Of a stretch of 64,000 nt of DNA, positions 18,022 through 27,117 are shown one piece after another. Positions within the stretch are counted from its first letter, which is position 1; every line of letters begins with the position of its first letter. Source of the DNA: Pseudorhodoferax soli (GTDB lineage: Bacteria; Pseudomonadota; Gammaproteobacteria; Burkholderiales; Burkholderiaceae_C); the NCBI RefSeq assembly GCF_003337555.1, contig NZ_QPJK01000005.1:186001-250000 (forward strand), in the 5' to 3' direction. The translations under genes were made by a program, and so were the position numbers. The notes beneath the pieces were generated by a model. It did no database searches. It was not told the DNA's origin and worked only from the letters and a program-made list of their open reading frames with translations.

Positions 18022-19062
18022 GTGTCTTCTACACTCCCAGCGAACGGCGCCCCCTTCGATTTGTCCGGCAAGGGTGCCGGCAAAGGGGGTGAACGCGCGA
18101 TGACTACACCCCCCCCAAAGAAGGCCCGCAGTGGCCCCCTGGCAGACAAGCTGTTCGGCATGGCTGCCAAGGGCGCGGCCTGGCTCACGCTGTTGCTGCT
18201 GATCGGCATCCTGCTGTCGTTGATCCAGGGTGCCTGGCCGGCGATCTCCAAGTACGGCCTGTCGTTCCTGACGAGCACCACCTGGGATCCGGTGCAGGAA
18301 GAGTTCGGCGGCCTGGTCATGATCTACGGCACCTTGATGACATCGGTCATCGCGCTGCTGATCGCGGTGCCGGTCAGCTTCGGCATCGCGCTGTTCCTCA
18401 CGGAACTGTCGCCGGCCTGGCTCAAGCGCCCGCTGGGCACGGCCATCGAGCTGCTGGCGGCGGTGCCCTCCATCGTCTACGGCATGTGGGGCCTGCTGGT
18501 GTTCGGCCCCATCCTGTCGACCTATGTGCAGCAGCCGCTGCAAAGTCTTTTCGCCGGCGTGCCCTACCTGGGTGCGCTGGTCTCCGGCCCCCCGGTGGGC
18601 ATCGGCATCCTGTCGGCCGGCATCATCCTGGCCATCATGATCATCCCGTTCATCGCCTCGGTGATGCGCGACGTGTTCGAGGTCACGCCGCCTTTGCTCA
18701 AGGAATCGGCCTACGGCCTGGGTGCGACCACCTGGGAGGTCATGTCCAAGGTGGTGCTGCCCTACACCAAGGCCGGCGTCATCGGCGGCATCATGCTCGG
18801 CCTGGGCCGTGCGCTGGGCGAGACCATGGCCGTGACCTTCGTGATCGGCAACATGAACCAGCTGGATTCCCTGAGCCTGTTCCAGGCCGCCAACTCGATC
18901 ACCTCGGCCTTGGCCAACGAGTTCGCCGAAGCCGGCGCCGGCCTGCACCAGGCGGCGCTGATGTACCTGGGCCTGGTCCTGTTCTTCATCACCTTCGTCG
19001 TGCTGTCCTGCTCCAAGCTGCTGCTGGCACAACTGCGCAAGAGCGAAGGAGCCAAGTCGTGA
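18022..19062 (+). CDS. pstC: Phosphate ABC transporter permease PstC
   Basis: 346 residues with about six membrane helices; the binding-protein-dependent permease signature ([14 protein letters not shown] around 230-245) is the contact site for PstB. The start may be GTG 18022 or ATG 18100; the latter has a G-rich ribosome site but would still retain the first helix. A run of eight cytosines lies at 18109-18116 in the cytoplasmic N-terminal tail. The stop overlaps the pstA start in a GTGA junction. Confidence 0.95.
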   Translation: MSSTLPANGAPFDLSGKGAGKGGERAMTTPPPKKARSGPLADKLFGMAAKGAAWLTLLLLIGILLSLIQGAWPAISKYGLSFLTSTTWDPVQEEFGGLVMIYGTLMTSVIALLIAVPVSFGIALFLTELSPAWLKRPLGTAIELLAAVPSIVYGMWGLLVFGPILSTYVQQPLQSLFAGVPYLGALVSGPPVGIGILSAGIILAIMIIPFIASVMRDVFEVTPPLLKESAYGLGATTWEVMSKVVLPYTKAGVIGGIMLGLGRALGETMAVTFVIGNMNQLDSLSLFQAANSITSALANEFAEAGAGLHQAALMYLGLVLFFITFVVLSCSKLLLAQLRKSEGAKS

Positions 19063-19955
19063 ACACCTCCACCACCACAGGCCAGGCGCTCATCAACAAG
19101 GCCGCGTACGAGGCCGCCAAGGCCGCCAAGTACGCCAGCCGCAAGCGCGTCAACCAGGTCGCCCTGTTGCTGTCGCTGGCGGCCATGGCCTTCGGCGTGT
19201 TCTGGCTGGTCTGGATCCTCTGGGAAACCATCCGCTTGGGCGTCGGTGGCCTGGCCATCGCCACCTTCACCGAGATGACGCCGCCGCCGAACGAGGCAGG
19301 TGGCATTGCCAACGCGCTGTACGGCTCCTTCCTGATGGTCCTGTTCGCCACCTGCGTGGGCACGCCCATCGGCATCCTGGCGGGCATCTACCTGGCCGAA
19401 TACGAGCCCAAGGGCTGGCTGGCTTCGGTGACGCGCTTCGTCAACGACATCCTGCTGTCGGCACCGTCCATCGTGATCGGCCTGTTCGTCTATGCCGTGA
19501 TCGTCACGCAGATGCGTTCCTTCTCGGGCATTGCCGGTTCCATCGCGCTGGCGCTCATCGTGATCCCGGTGGTCATCCGCACCACCGAGAACATGCTGCA
19601 ACTGGTGCCGCCGGGCCTGCGCGAAGCCGCCTACGCCCTTGGCGCCCCCAAGTGGAAGGTGATCATGAGCATCACCCTGCGTGCCGCCCGCGCCGGCGTC
19701 GTGACCGGCATCCTGCTGGCCGTGGCCCGCATCGCCGGCGAGACAGCGCCGCTGCTGTTCACCGCGCTGAACAACCAGTTCTGGACTTCCAGCATGGGCG
19801 AGCCGATGGCCAGCCTGCCGGTGACGATCTTCAAGTTCGCCATGAGCCCGTACGAGAACTGGCAGCAACTGGCCTGGGCCGGTGTGTTCCTGATCACGGT
19901 GGCCGTCCTGGGCCTCAACATCCTGGCCCGCGTGCTGACGCGCTCCAAGCAGTAA
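19059..19955 (+). CDS. pstA: Phosphate ABC transporter permease PstA
   Basis: 298 residues, six membrane helices beginning near residue 30, with the EAA-type loop [14 protein letters not shown] that docks on PstB. It pairs with PstC to form the channel. The GTG start overlaps the pstC stop and has GAAGGAG 7 bases upstream. Longer in-frame extensions to the left lie inside pstC and are not used. Confidence 0.95.
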   Translation: MNTSTTTGQALINKAAYEAAKAAKYASRKRVNQVALLLSLAAMAFGVFWLVWILWETIRLGVGGLAIATFTEMTPPPNEAGGIANALYGSFLMVLFATCVGTPIGILAGIYLAEYEPKGWLASVTRFVNDILLSAPSIVIGLFVYAVIVTQMRSFSGIAGSIALALIVIPVVIRTTENMLQLVPPGLREAAYALGAPKWKVIMSITLRAARAGVVTGILLAVARIAGETAPLLFTALNNQFWTSSMGEPMASLPVTIFKFAMSPYENWQQLAWAGVFLITVAVLGLNILARVLTRSKQ

Positions 19956-19980
19956 ACCGAATTCCAAAGTGAGAACCGAT

Positions 19981-20766
19981 ATGTCCGCAAGCATTGCCGC
20001 TCCCGTGGCCGAGCGCGCCAAGATCGCCGTCAAGGACCTGAACTTCTACTACGGCAAGTTCCACGCCCTGAAGGGCATCAACCTGGAGATTCCCGAGAAG
20101 AAGGTCACCGCCTTCATCGGCCCCTCCGGCTGCGGCAAGTCCACGCTGCTGCGCACCTTCAACCGCATGTTCGAGCTCTACCCCGAGCAGCGCGCCGAAG
20201 GCCAGATCATCCTGGACGGCGAGAACCTGCTGGAAAGCAAGCAGGACGTGGCTCTGGTGCGTGCCAAGGTCGGCATGGTGTTCCAGAAGCCCACGCCGTT
20301 CCCCATGTCGATCTACGACAACATCGCCTTCGGCGTGAAGCTGTTCGAGAACCTTTCGGCCACCGACATGGAAGAGCGCGTGGAATGGGCGCTGCGCAAG
20401 GCCGCGCTGTGGACCGAGGTCAAGGACAAGCTGAACCAGAGCGGTTCGGGCCTGTCCGGCGGCCAGCAGCAGCGCCTGTGCATCGCCCGCGGCATCGCGA
20501 TCAAGCCCGAAGTGCTGCTGCTGGACGAGCCCTGCTCGGCACTGGACCCGATCTCGACCTCCAAGATCGAGGAACTGATCACCGAACTGAAGACCGAATA
20601 CACGGTGGTGATCGTGACCCACAACATGCAGCAGGCTGCCCGTTGCAGCGACTACACGGCCTACATGTACCTGGGCGACCTGATGGAGTTCGGCGCCACC
20701 GAGCAGCTGTTCTTCAAGCCCAAGCGCAAGGAGACCGAGGACTACATCACCGGCCGCTTCGGCTGA
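19981..20766 (+). CDS. pstB: Phosphate ABC transporter ATP-binding protein
   Basis: 261 residues, the usual PstB length. Walker [11 protein letters not shown]-loop [15 protein letters not shown], signature LSGGQQQR and Walker [13 protein letters not shown] are complete, and the PstB-type [10 protein letters not shown] start is present. The ATG was preferred over the in-frame GTG 12 bases upstream because a GTGAGAA ribosome site fits it. It powers phosphate import through PstCA. Confidence 0.97.
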   Translation: MSASIAAPVAERAKIAVKDLNFYYGKFHALKGINLEIPEKKVTAFIGPSGCGKSTLLRTFNRMFELYPEQRAEGQIILDGENLLESKQDVALVRAKVGMVFQKPTPFPMSIYDNIAFGVKLFENLSATDMEERVEWALRKAALWTEVKDKLNQSGSGLSGGQQQRLCIARGIAIKPEVLLLDEPCSALDPISTSKIEELITELKTEYTVVIVTHNMQQAARCSDYTAYMYLGDLMEFGATEQLFFKPKRKETEDYITGRFG

Positions 20767-20797
20767 TCCGGATCATTGGTCCAAGAGGGAACACAAC

Positions 20798-21499
20798 ATG
20801 TCGGACAAACATCTTTCGACCCAGTTCGATGCCGAACTGAACAACGTGTCCAGCCGCGTCATGGAACTCGGCGGACTCGTGGAATCGCAGATCCGCAAGG
20901 CGATCTACGCGCTGGCCCAGTTCAGCACGGAGGTCGCCGACGAGGTCGAGGCCGCCGAGCAGCAGGTCAACGCCATGGAAGTGGAGATCGACCGCGACCT
21001 GGCCTCCATCATCGGCCGGCGCCAGCCCACCGCGCGCGACCTGCGCCTGCTGCTGGCCATCTCCAAGACCACGGCCAACCTGGAGCGCGTGGGCGACGAA
21101 TCCGCCAAGATCGCGCGCATGGCCAAGTCCATCGCGCAGAGCGGCGCGGCGCGCCAGTTGCCGACGCTGGACCTGCGCGTCTCGGCCGACCTGGCCTCGG
21201 GCCTCCTGCGCAAGGCGCTGGACGCGTTCGCGCGGCTCGACACGGCGGCCGCCGTCAGCATCCTCAAGGAGGACGACCTGATCGACCGCGAGTTCGACGG
21301 CTTCGTGCGCAAGCTCATCACCTACATGATGGAAGACCCACGCACCATCTCCGCCAGCCTGGACCTTCTGTTCCTGGCCAAGGCCATCGAGCGCATCGGC
21401 GACCACGCCAAGAACATCGCCGAATTCATCATCTACATCGTCAAGGGAGCCGACGTGCGCCATGCCACCATGGAACAGGTCGAGTCGGCAGTCCAATGA
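20798..21499 (+). CDS. phoU: Phosphate signalling complex protein PhoU
   Basis: 233 residues, all-helical, made of two PhoU repeats with conserved RDLR (near 80) and KAIERIGDHAKNIAE (second repeat) metal-binding motifs. PhoU links the Pst transporter to PhoR and keeps PhoB inactive when phosphate is plentiful. It overlaps the phoB start by four bases (ATGA). Confidence 0.96.
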   Translation: MSDKHLSTQFDAELNNVSSRVMELGGLVESQIRKAIYALAQFSTEVADEVEAAEQQVNAMEVEIDRDLASIIGRRQPTARDLRLLLAISKTTANLERVGDESAKIARMAKSIAQSGAARQLPTLDLRVSADLASGLLRKALDAFARLDTAAAVSILKEDDLIDREFDGFVRKLITYMMEDPRTISASLDLLFLAKAIERIGDHAKNIAEFIIYIVKGADVRHATMEQVESAVQ

Positions 21500-22254
21500 A
21501 GCACATGCCGCGCGTCCTGATCGTCGAGGATGAGCCCGCGATCGCCGAGTTGCTGGCCGTGAACCTGCGCCACAGCGGCTTCCAGCCGACCTGGGCCATG
21601 GACAGCGTGACCGCCCAGGTCGAGCTCGATGCCGTGCTCCCCGACGTGATCCTGCTGGATTGGATGCTGCCTGGTGAGAGCGGCCTGTCGCTGGCGCGCA
21701 AGTGGCGTGCCGACCCGCGCACCAAGGCCGTGCCCATCATCATGCTGACCGCCCGCGGTGACGAGCATGACCGCGTGGCCGGCCTGGATGCCGGCGCCGA
21801 CGACTACATTGCCAAGCCGTTCTCCACCAAAGAGATGCTGGCACGCATCCGCGCCGTGCTGCGCCGCCGCGCACCCGAGCAGGCCGGTGGTGCGGTGCAG
21901 ATCGGCGCGCTGCTGCTGGACAGCTCCACGCACCGTGTGAGCTTCGAGGGGCAGCCGCTCAAGATGGGCCCGACCGAGTTCAAGCTGCTGCACTACCTCA
22001 TGCAGCATGCCGAGCGCGTGCACAGCCGTTCGCAGCTGCTGGACCGCGTCTGGGGCGACCACGTGTTCATCGAGGAGCGCACGGTGGACGTGCACGTCAA
22101 GCGCCTGCGCGAGGCCTTGGGTGCGGCCGGCCCGATGGTCGAGACCGTGCGTGGCGCGGGCTACCGCATCACGGCGCAGCCTGTGGCACCGGTGGCCACC
22201 ACCCGCGCCGCGCGCGTTGCGCAGGCACCGTCCACGTCGGCATCCGCTTCCTGA
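21496..22254 (+). CDS. phoB: Phosphate regulon response regulator PhoB
   Basis: 252 residues: receiver domain with acceptor D55 (LLDWMLPG) and conserved lysine (AKPFSTKE), then an OmpR-type winged helix from ~145 (MGPTEFKLL, RTVDVHVKRLR). It binds Pho boxes such as the one before pstS. Its C-terminal tail (~25 residues, Ala/Val-rich) extends beyond the E. coli protein and is probably disordered. Confidence 0.96.
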   Translation: MKHMPRVLIVEDEPAIAELLAVNLRHSGFQPTWAMDSVTAQVELDAVLPDVILLDWMLPGESGLSLARKWRADPRTKAVPIIMLTARGDEHDRVAGLDAGADDYIAKPFSTKEMLARIRAVLRRRAPEQAGGAVQIGALLLDSSTHRVSFEGQPLKMGPTEFKLLHYLMQHAERVHSRSQLLDRVWGDHVFIEERTVDVHVKRLREALGAAGPMVETVRGAGYRITAQPVAPVATTRAARVAQAPSTSASAS

Positions 22255-22291
22255 ACCCCAGCCCGCGCGGGCTGCCGCGACAATCGCCCGC

Positions 22292-23632
22292 ATGTGGTTG
22301 CGTTTCACAAGTTTCCTCATCGTCCTCGTGGTCGGTGCTGCCATCGGCTGGTGGCTGCGGGGCTGGCCTGTCGCCTGTGCGGGCATGCTGCTGGCGGGTC
22401 TCGCCTGGTGTGTCGTCGATGTGGTGCGCGCACTGCGGGTGCTGCGCAGCCTGCGGGACGGCGACACCCAGACCCTGCCGCGCATGGGCGGCCTGTGGGG
22501 GGAGTTCGCGGACCGGCTGCGCCGGCTGCAGCGCATCGGCGAACGCCGCCAGCAGGACAGCGAGCGCCGGCTGCAGGAATTTCTTGACGCGATCCAGGCC
22601 TCGTCCAACGGCGTGATGCTGCTGGACGCCGAGGGCCGCATCAACTGGTGCAATCCGACGGCGGCCGCGCACTTCGGCATCGACACCGAACGCGACCACG
22701 AGCAGCTGATCGGCAACCTGGTGCGCGACCCGGCCTTCACAAGCTACTACGCCAACCCCGACCCCACACGCAACGCCATCGTCACCGGCCGTGGCGACAG
22801 CGCCGGCCGTCCGGTGCGTCTGGCCGTGCGCCTGCACTTCTACGGCGAAGGCCGGCGCCTCATGCTGTCCAACGACGTCACGGCACTCGAGCAGGCCGAG
22901 GCCATGCGGCGCGATTTCGTCGCCAACGTCTCGCACGAGATCCGCACGCCGCTCACGGTGCTGACCGGCTTTGTCGAGACGCTGCAATCGCTGCCGCTGG
23001 ACGAGACCGAGCGGGCGCGCTACCTGGAGCTCATGGCGCAGCAGGCCTCGCGCATGCAGACCTTGGTCAGCGACCTGCTGACGCTGTCGCGCATCGAAGG
23101 CAGCCCGCCGCCCGGCCGGAGCGAATGGACGGCGCTGGGCCAGCTCAGCGCCGAATGCGAGGACGAGGTCCAGGCCCTGTCGGCGCTGCTGACCGCGGGC
23201 CAGAGCGCGCCCCATGCACTGGAGTTCGCGCCGCCGCCCGCCCTGGCGCTGGCGGGCTCGCGCACCGAGCTCATGAGCGCGTTGTCCAACCTCGTGAGCA
23301 ATGCGGTGCGCTACACGCCAGGCGGCGGCAGTGTCAAGGTGACCTGGCAGACGCTGCAGGCTGGCCAGCTGGAGTTCGCCGTGGAAGACACCGGTCCCGG
23401 TGTGGCACCCGAGCACCTGCCGCGCCTGACCGAGCGCTTCTACCGTGTGGACCGCAGCCGCTCACGCGAGACCGGCGGCACGGGGCTGGGGCTGGCCATC
23501 GTCAAGCACGTGGTGCAACGCCATGGCGCCGAGCTGCGCATCCAGTCGGTGCTGGGCAAGGGCTCGCGCTTTGCCATCGTGTTCCCGGCCAGCCGCGTGC
23601 GTGCCAGCACGCCGCTCAGCGCGCCCGTGTGA
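22292..23632 (+). CDS. phoR: Phosphate regulon sensor histidine kinase PhoR
   Basis: 446 residues. Two N-terminal membrane helices (~5-22, 26-46) without a periplasmic sensor, a PAS domain (~90-190), H215 in SHEIRTPL, and a complete ATPase domain (NLVSNAVRY, DTGPGV, GTGLGLAI). This layout matches PhoR, which reads transporter state through PhoU. No ribosome site precedes the ATG, but GACAAT lies 7 bases before it, so a leaderless transcript is possible in addition to the operon transcript. Its 3' end overlaps the oppositely oriented MATE gene by 17 bases. Confidence 0.94.
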   Translation: MWLRFTSFLIVLVVGAAIGWWLRGWPVACAGMLLAGLAWCVVDVVRALRVLRSLRDGDTQTLPRMGGLWGEFADRLRRLQRIGERRQQDSERRLQEFLDAIQASSNGVMLLDAEGRINWCNPTAAAHFGIDTERDHEQLIGNLVRDPAFTSYYANPDPTRNAIVTGRGDSAGRPVRLAVRLHFYGEGRRLMLSNDVTALEQAEAMRRDFVANVSHEIRTPLTVLTGFVETLQSLPLDETERARYLELMAQQASRMQTLVSDLLTLSRIEGSPPPGRSEWTALGQLSAECEDEVQALSALLTAGQSAPHALEFAPPPALALAGSRTELMSALSNLVSNAVRYTPGGGSVKVTWQTLQAGQLEFAVEDTGPGVAPEHLPRLTERFYRVDRSRSRETGGTGLGLAIVKHVVQRHGAELRIQSVLGKGSRFAIVFPASRVRASTPLSAPV

Positions 23633-24956
23633 CGCGCCAGAGCAGCACCAGGAAGACGGCGGCCGTCGTGGCCAGCGCAGCGGCCCCCGCCATCCAGAAC
23701 GCCGCCGGCGACTGCAGCGCCGGCCAGGGGCCGACGCCGCGGTAGGCCAGCGACTGCCCGCCGTACAGGCCGACGCCCCACAGCAGCAATCCATAGACGA
23801 GGAGCGGCGCCAGCGTCACGCGGTAGCTGCGCAGCACGAACACGCAAACGGCCTGCACCGCATCCGCCAGGTGGTACAGCGCCACCCAACCCAGCAGGCT
23901 TGCAGCCACGGCGGCCACGGCCGGGCTGCCCGCGTACAGCGTGGCGATGGGGTTGCGCAGCAGCGCCACGGCGGCGGCCAGCAGCAGCGCCGTGCCCGCG
24001 GCCAGTGCCAGGCCGGTGCGCAGGCTGGCACGCGCACGGCCAGCGTCGTTCTGGCCGCGCCACCAGCTCACGCGCGCGCTGGTCGCCAGGCCCAGCGACA
24101 GCGGCACCATGTAGAGCACGGCCGTCATGTTGGCGGCGATCTGGTGGCCGGCAGAGGCCACCGTGCCCAGCCGCGCAATCATGAGCGCCATCAGCGTGAA
24201 CGAGGTCACCTCGACCAGCACCGCGAGGCCCGCCGGCACGCCGAGCCGCAGGAACTCGGCCAGCCGGCGCCAGTCCGGTGCCTCGATGCGGGCGCGGATG
24301 GCCAGCTCGGCGTACAGCGGCTGCGTGCGCAGCATCCACCAGGCCACGGCCAGCATGGCGTAGTTGACGACCAGCGTGGCCCAGGCGCAGCCCACCGCGC
24401 CCGCCGCGGGCAGCCCGGCGCCACCGAACGCGAACCAGATGGACAGCGGCACCTTGAGCGCGAGGCCGACGACCTGCAGCCAGGTCACGAACAGCGGCCG
24501 CGCCAGGGCCTGGTTCAGCGTGCTGTACAGGCGCAACAGCAGCGCGGGCGGCAAGGCCATGGCGAGCACGGCCAGGTAGTCCTGTACCTCGGCGCGCATG
24601 GCGGGCGGCACGTCGGCCCAGCGCAGCAGCGGCGCCGGCGCCAGCAAAGCGCCGCAGCCCAGCACCGCGCAGGCTGCGGCGAGGTAGAGCGACTGGCGCA
24701 CCGAGCGGCCGATCTCGTGGCCACGGCCTCCGCCGCGCAGTTCGGCCCAGACTGGCAGCAGCGCCTGCAGCACGCCCATCAGGCCCACATAGACGCTGAC
24801 GTACAGGGCCGAGCCGACCGACAGCGCGGCCAGCGCGGCGTCCGAATGGCGGCCGGCCACCAGCGTATCGGTCACGCCGAAGGCCATCACGGCCAGTTGG
24901 CCGACCAGGATGGTCCCAGCGTGCCGGGCGATGCGCGAGAGTTCCGACGACGCCAT
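23616..24956 (-). CDS. MATE family efflux transporter
   Basis: 446 residues with about twelve membrane helices in two homologous halves, as in NorM-type MATE (MatE) transporters, which export cationic drugs or other organic compounds using Na+ or H+. The N-terminal half carries the typical GQLAVMAFGVTDTLVAGR segment. The start shares one base with the stop of the glycosyltransferase gene upstream (TGATG). Substrate unknown; the genetic coupling leaves open a flippase-like role with the glycosyltransferase. Confidence 0.85.
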   Translation of the reverse strand: MASSELSRIARHAGTILVGQLAVMAFGVTDTLVAGRHSDAALAALSVGSALYVSVYVGLMGVLQALLPVWAELRGGGRGHEIGRSVRQSLYLAAACAVLGCGALLAPAPLLRWADVPPAMRAEVQDYLAVLAMALPPALLLRLYSTLNQALARPLFVTWLQVVGLALKVPLSIWFAFGGAGLPAAGAVGCAWATLVVNYAMLAVAWWMLRTQPLYAELAIRARIEAPDWRRLAEFLRLGVPAGLAVLVEVTSFTLMALMIARLGTVASAGHQIAANMTAVLYMVPLSLGLATSARVSWWRGQNDAGRARASLRTGLALAAGTALLLAAAVALLRNPIATLYAGSPAVAAVAASLLGWVALYHLADAVQAVCVFVLRSYRVTLAPLLVYGLLLWGVGLYGGQSLAYRGVGPWPALQSPAAFWMAGAAALATTAAVFLVLLWRVTRAR

Positions 24957-26647
24957 CAGCGCCGGAACAGCAGCATGTCCTCGTCCTTGTCGGCCGGGCG
25001 GCGAACGGAGCCCACCAAGGTCCAGGGTTGCGCGCCGATGGTGGCGCGCAGCGTGGACGTGGCGTCGGAGTGCACCAGCAGCCAGGGGCAGGCCGAGGGC
25101 TGGTCGGTGGCCGGCCGCAAGTCCATGCCGCCATGGAAGCGGAAGGCCGCGATCTGCGCGCGCGTGAAGCCGTGGATCTCCACGCAGCCCTGCGGACCCT
25201 GCATCTGCGCCTGCACCAGGCGCACCAGCGGTGCGTAGCTGCGCGCGTAGTTCAGCGTCGGCAGGCCCAGCGTCATGAGCAGAAACCAGCACAGCGCGGT
25301 GCCGCCAGCCGGGAGCACCAGGCTCTTCCAGATTGCGGACGGGTGGCGGCCGACACGCCAGCGCACCAGCCAGATCCAGACACCCGTGGCGACGAGCGCC
25401 AGCACGACGGCGATCGGCGAGAACACGGGCGCAAAGCCCGGCGCGAGCTTGAACACGTTGGCCGCCGGCTTGGCCGGCACGCCGGTCTGCAGCGAGATCC
25501 AGATGACCCAGATGGCGATCGCGCAGCTGGAGAAGAACAGCAGCGTGAACCAGTCGATCAGCGCGCCCATGCTGCGGCCGAAGGTCGGCAGAGCGAAGGC
25601 AGCCAGCGCGGCCATGGCCGGAAGGCCCAGCAGCAGCGCGCGGTCGGAAGGCGGGGCCACCAGCGTGCCGCCCAGCAGCACGAGCAGGAACCACAGGGGA
25701 ATGGCGAAATGCCGCTGCGGCCGGCCGCCCAGCAGCTGGCTGCGCCAGCGCCACAGCGTCCACAGCGCCAGCGGCCAGACCGGCCAGGTGAACCACAGCA
25801 GCAGGCGGCTCAGGCTGCGCCAGGTGCTCCATTGGGCGGCGGGCAGGGCAATGCGCCAGTGCCACAGATCGAGCGCGAAGGCGAGGGCAGCCGTGGCCAG
25901 CGTGAGCAGCAGCACCCACAGGGCAGCGCGGCGGCGCTCGGCCAAGGGGGCGTCTTCGCCGCGCTCGATCAGGCAGGTCGCGGCGCCGCCCAGCCCCAGC
26001 AGCACGGCCACGCTGGGCGCGCCGGACAGGGCCAGCCCGAACAGGCCGAAGGCCAATGCGGCCAGCGACTGGCCCACGCGGTAGGGCAGGGCGGCCAGCC
26101 CGAAGAAGGCCAGCGCCGCGCAGCCGAGCTGCACCAGCGCCGGAGACGTTTCGTGCGAGAGCTGGGCGAGACCCAGGCAGGCCAGCAAGGCCAGCAAGCC
26201 GCCGTCGGCCAGCGCGCGTGCGTAGTCCGCCGGGCGGGCCTCGCCGCCGAAGGCAAAGGCGACGGGCTGGGCGCCGGGTGCGCGGGCCAGGTAGTACACG
26301 CCGTACCAGGTGCAGGCCAGGGCCGTGGCCAGCAGCAGCATGAAGGGAATGCGCGCGGCGAAGGCCGGATCGACCCAGGATGGGGCCAGCGCCAGCGCGG
26401 CCGCGCCCAGCCAGAACGGCAGCAGCACGCCGGGTTCGGGCTGGCCCATCAGAGTCGGGTCCCACCACGACGTGGTGCCGGCGAGCAGTTCCAGCATGGT
26501 GCCGAAGGTGGCGACGTCGGTGTTCTTGAGCGGATCACGGCCGACGAATCCCGCCAGCACATAGGCCGCACACAGCAGCAACAAGGGCCAGCGCGGCAGG
26601 CGGCGGACCGAACTCTGGGCGACGATGGCTGGGCTGGGTTGGTTCAC
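24956..26647 (-). CDS. Membrane glycosyltransferase, family 39/ArnT-like
   Basis: 563 residues with ~11-12 membrane helices. The N-terminus has a periplasmic first loop with acidic residues (GRDPLKNTDVATFGTML), the position of the catalytic Asp/Glu in GT-C enzymes, which transfer sugars from polyprenyl phosphate carriers. The C-terminal ~120 residues form a soluble domain. The acceptor is unknown. The gene lies directly before the MATE gene with overlapping stop and start codons. Confidence 0.65.
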   Translation of the reverse strand: MNQPSPAIVAQSSVRRLPRWPLLLLCAAYVLAGFVGRDPLKNTDVATFGTMLELLAGTTSWWDPTLMGQPEPGVLLPFWLGAAALALAPSWVDPAFAARIPFMLLLATALACTWYGVYYLARAPGAQPVAFAFGGEARPADYARALADGGLLALLACLGLAQLSHETSPALVQLGCAALAFFGLAALPYRVGQSLAALAFGLFGLALSGAPSVAVLLGLGGAATCLIERGEDAPLAERRRAALWVLLLTLATAALAFALDLWHWRIALPAAQWSTWRSLSRLLLWFTWPVWPLALWTLWRWRSQLLGGRPQRHFAIPLWFLLVLLGGTLVAPPSDRALLLGLPAMAALAAFALPTFGRSMGALIDWFTLLFFSSCAIAIWVIWISLQTGVPAKPAANVFKLAPGFAPVFSPIAVVLALVATGVWIWLVRWRVGRHPSAIWKSLVLPAGGTALCWFLLMTLGLPTLNYARSYAPLVRLVQAQMQGPQGCVEIHGFTRAQIAAFRFHGGMDLRPATDQPSACPWLLVHSDATSTLRATIGAQPWTLVGSVRRPADKDEDMLLFRR

Positions 26648-26674
26648 TGGTCGAGGAGGATGGACGAGGGCAGC

Positions 26675-26706
26675 AAAAAGGGCAGCGCGGTCGAACCGGG
26701 CTGCCC
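26675..26706 (-). terminator. Rho-independent terminator after rpmE2
   Basis: On the minus strand a GGGCAGC/GCTGCCC stem with inner CGG/CCG pairing is followed by TTTTT, starting 28 bases after the rpmE2 stop. Confidence 0.8.
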
Positions 26707-26734
26707 TTGGGCTGCGTGCCTTGCGAGGAGCTGC

Positions 26735-26992
26735 TTACTTGGCAGCGGTCTTGCCGAAGCGGTTGCGGAAGCGCTCGACGCGGCCACCCATGTTGTCCAC
26801 CGACTTTTGCGTGCCGGTGTAGAAGGGGTGCGATTCGCTCGAGGTGTCCAGCTTGAACAGCGGCAGTTCGCGGCCGTCTTCCAGCTTGACCATTTCCTTC
26901 GTGTTCACGCACGAACGCGTGACGAATTGGAAGTTGTTGGACATGTCCTGGAACACCACTTCGCGGTAGTTCGGGTGGATGCCTTCTTTCAT
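26735..26992 (-). CDS. rpmE2: 50S ribosomal protein L31 type B
   Basis: 85 residues. The N-terminus [16 protein letters not shown] and the ~15-residue insertion mark type B L31; the zinc-binding cysteines of type A are missing, only one Cys (in RSCVNT) being present. Type B proteins replace the zinc form when zinc is scarce in bacteria that have both. The chosen ATG has AAGGA upstream; earlier in-frame starts would add a non-conserved tail. Confidence 0.96.
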   Translation of the reverse strand: MKEGIHPNYREVVFQDMSNNFQFVTRSCVNTKEMVKLEDGRELPLFKLDTSSESHPFYTGTQKSVDNMGGRVERFRNRFGKTAAK

Positions 26993-27034
26993 GGGAATTC
27001 CTTCTGCAATCAGCTGCGGCAGCCGTCTCGTGCC

Positions 27035-27055
27035 TTGCATGAACCTTTCATGCAA
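27035..27055. repeat. Perfect inverted repeat upstream of rpmE2
   Basis: TTGCATGA-N5-TCATGCAA, an 8-base perfect dyad 43 bases before the rpmE2 start, inside its leader or promoter. It does not match the usual Zur box. An operator or RNA hairpin are both possible. Confidence 0.5.
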
Positions 27056-27080
27056 TCCAAAGCCAAGATACTTGCCGCGA

Positions 27081-27110
27081 AAAGCCCGCGATTATCACAT
27101 ACTCGCGGGC
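27081..27110 (-). terminator. Rho-independent terminator after rho
   Basis: On the minus strand GCCCGCGA/TCGCGGGC forms an 8-base stem with an 11-base loop, followed by TTTT, just behind the rho stop codon. Confidence 0.8.
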
Positions 27111-27117
27111 AGGGGGG

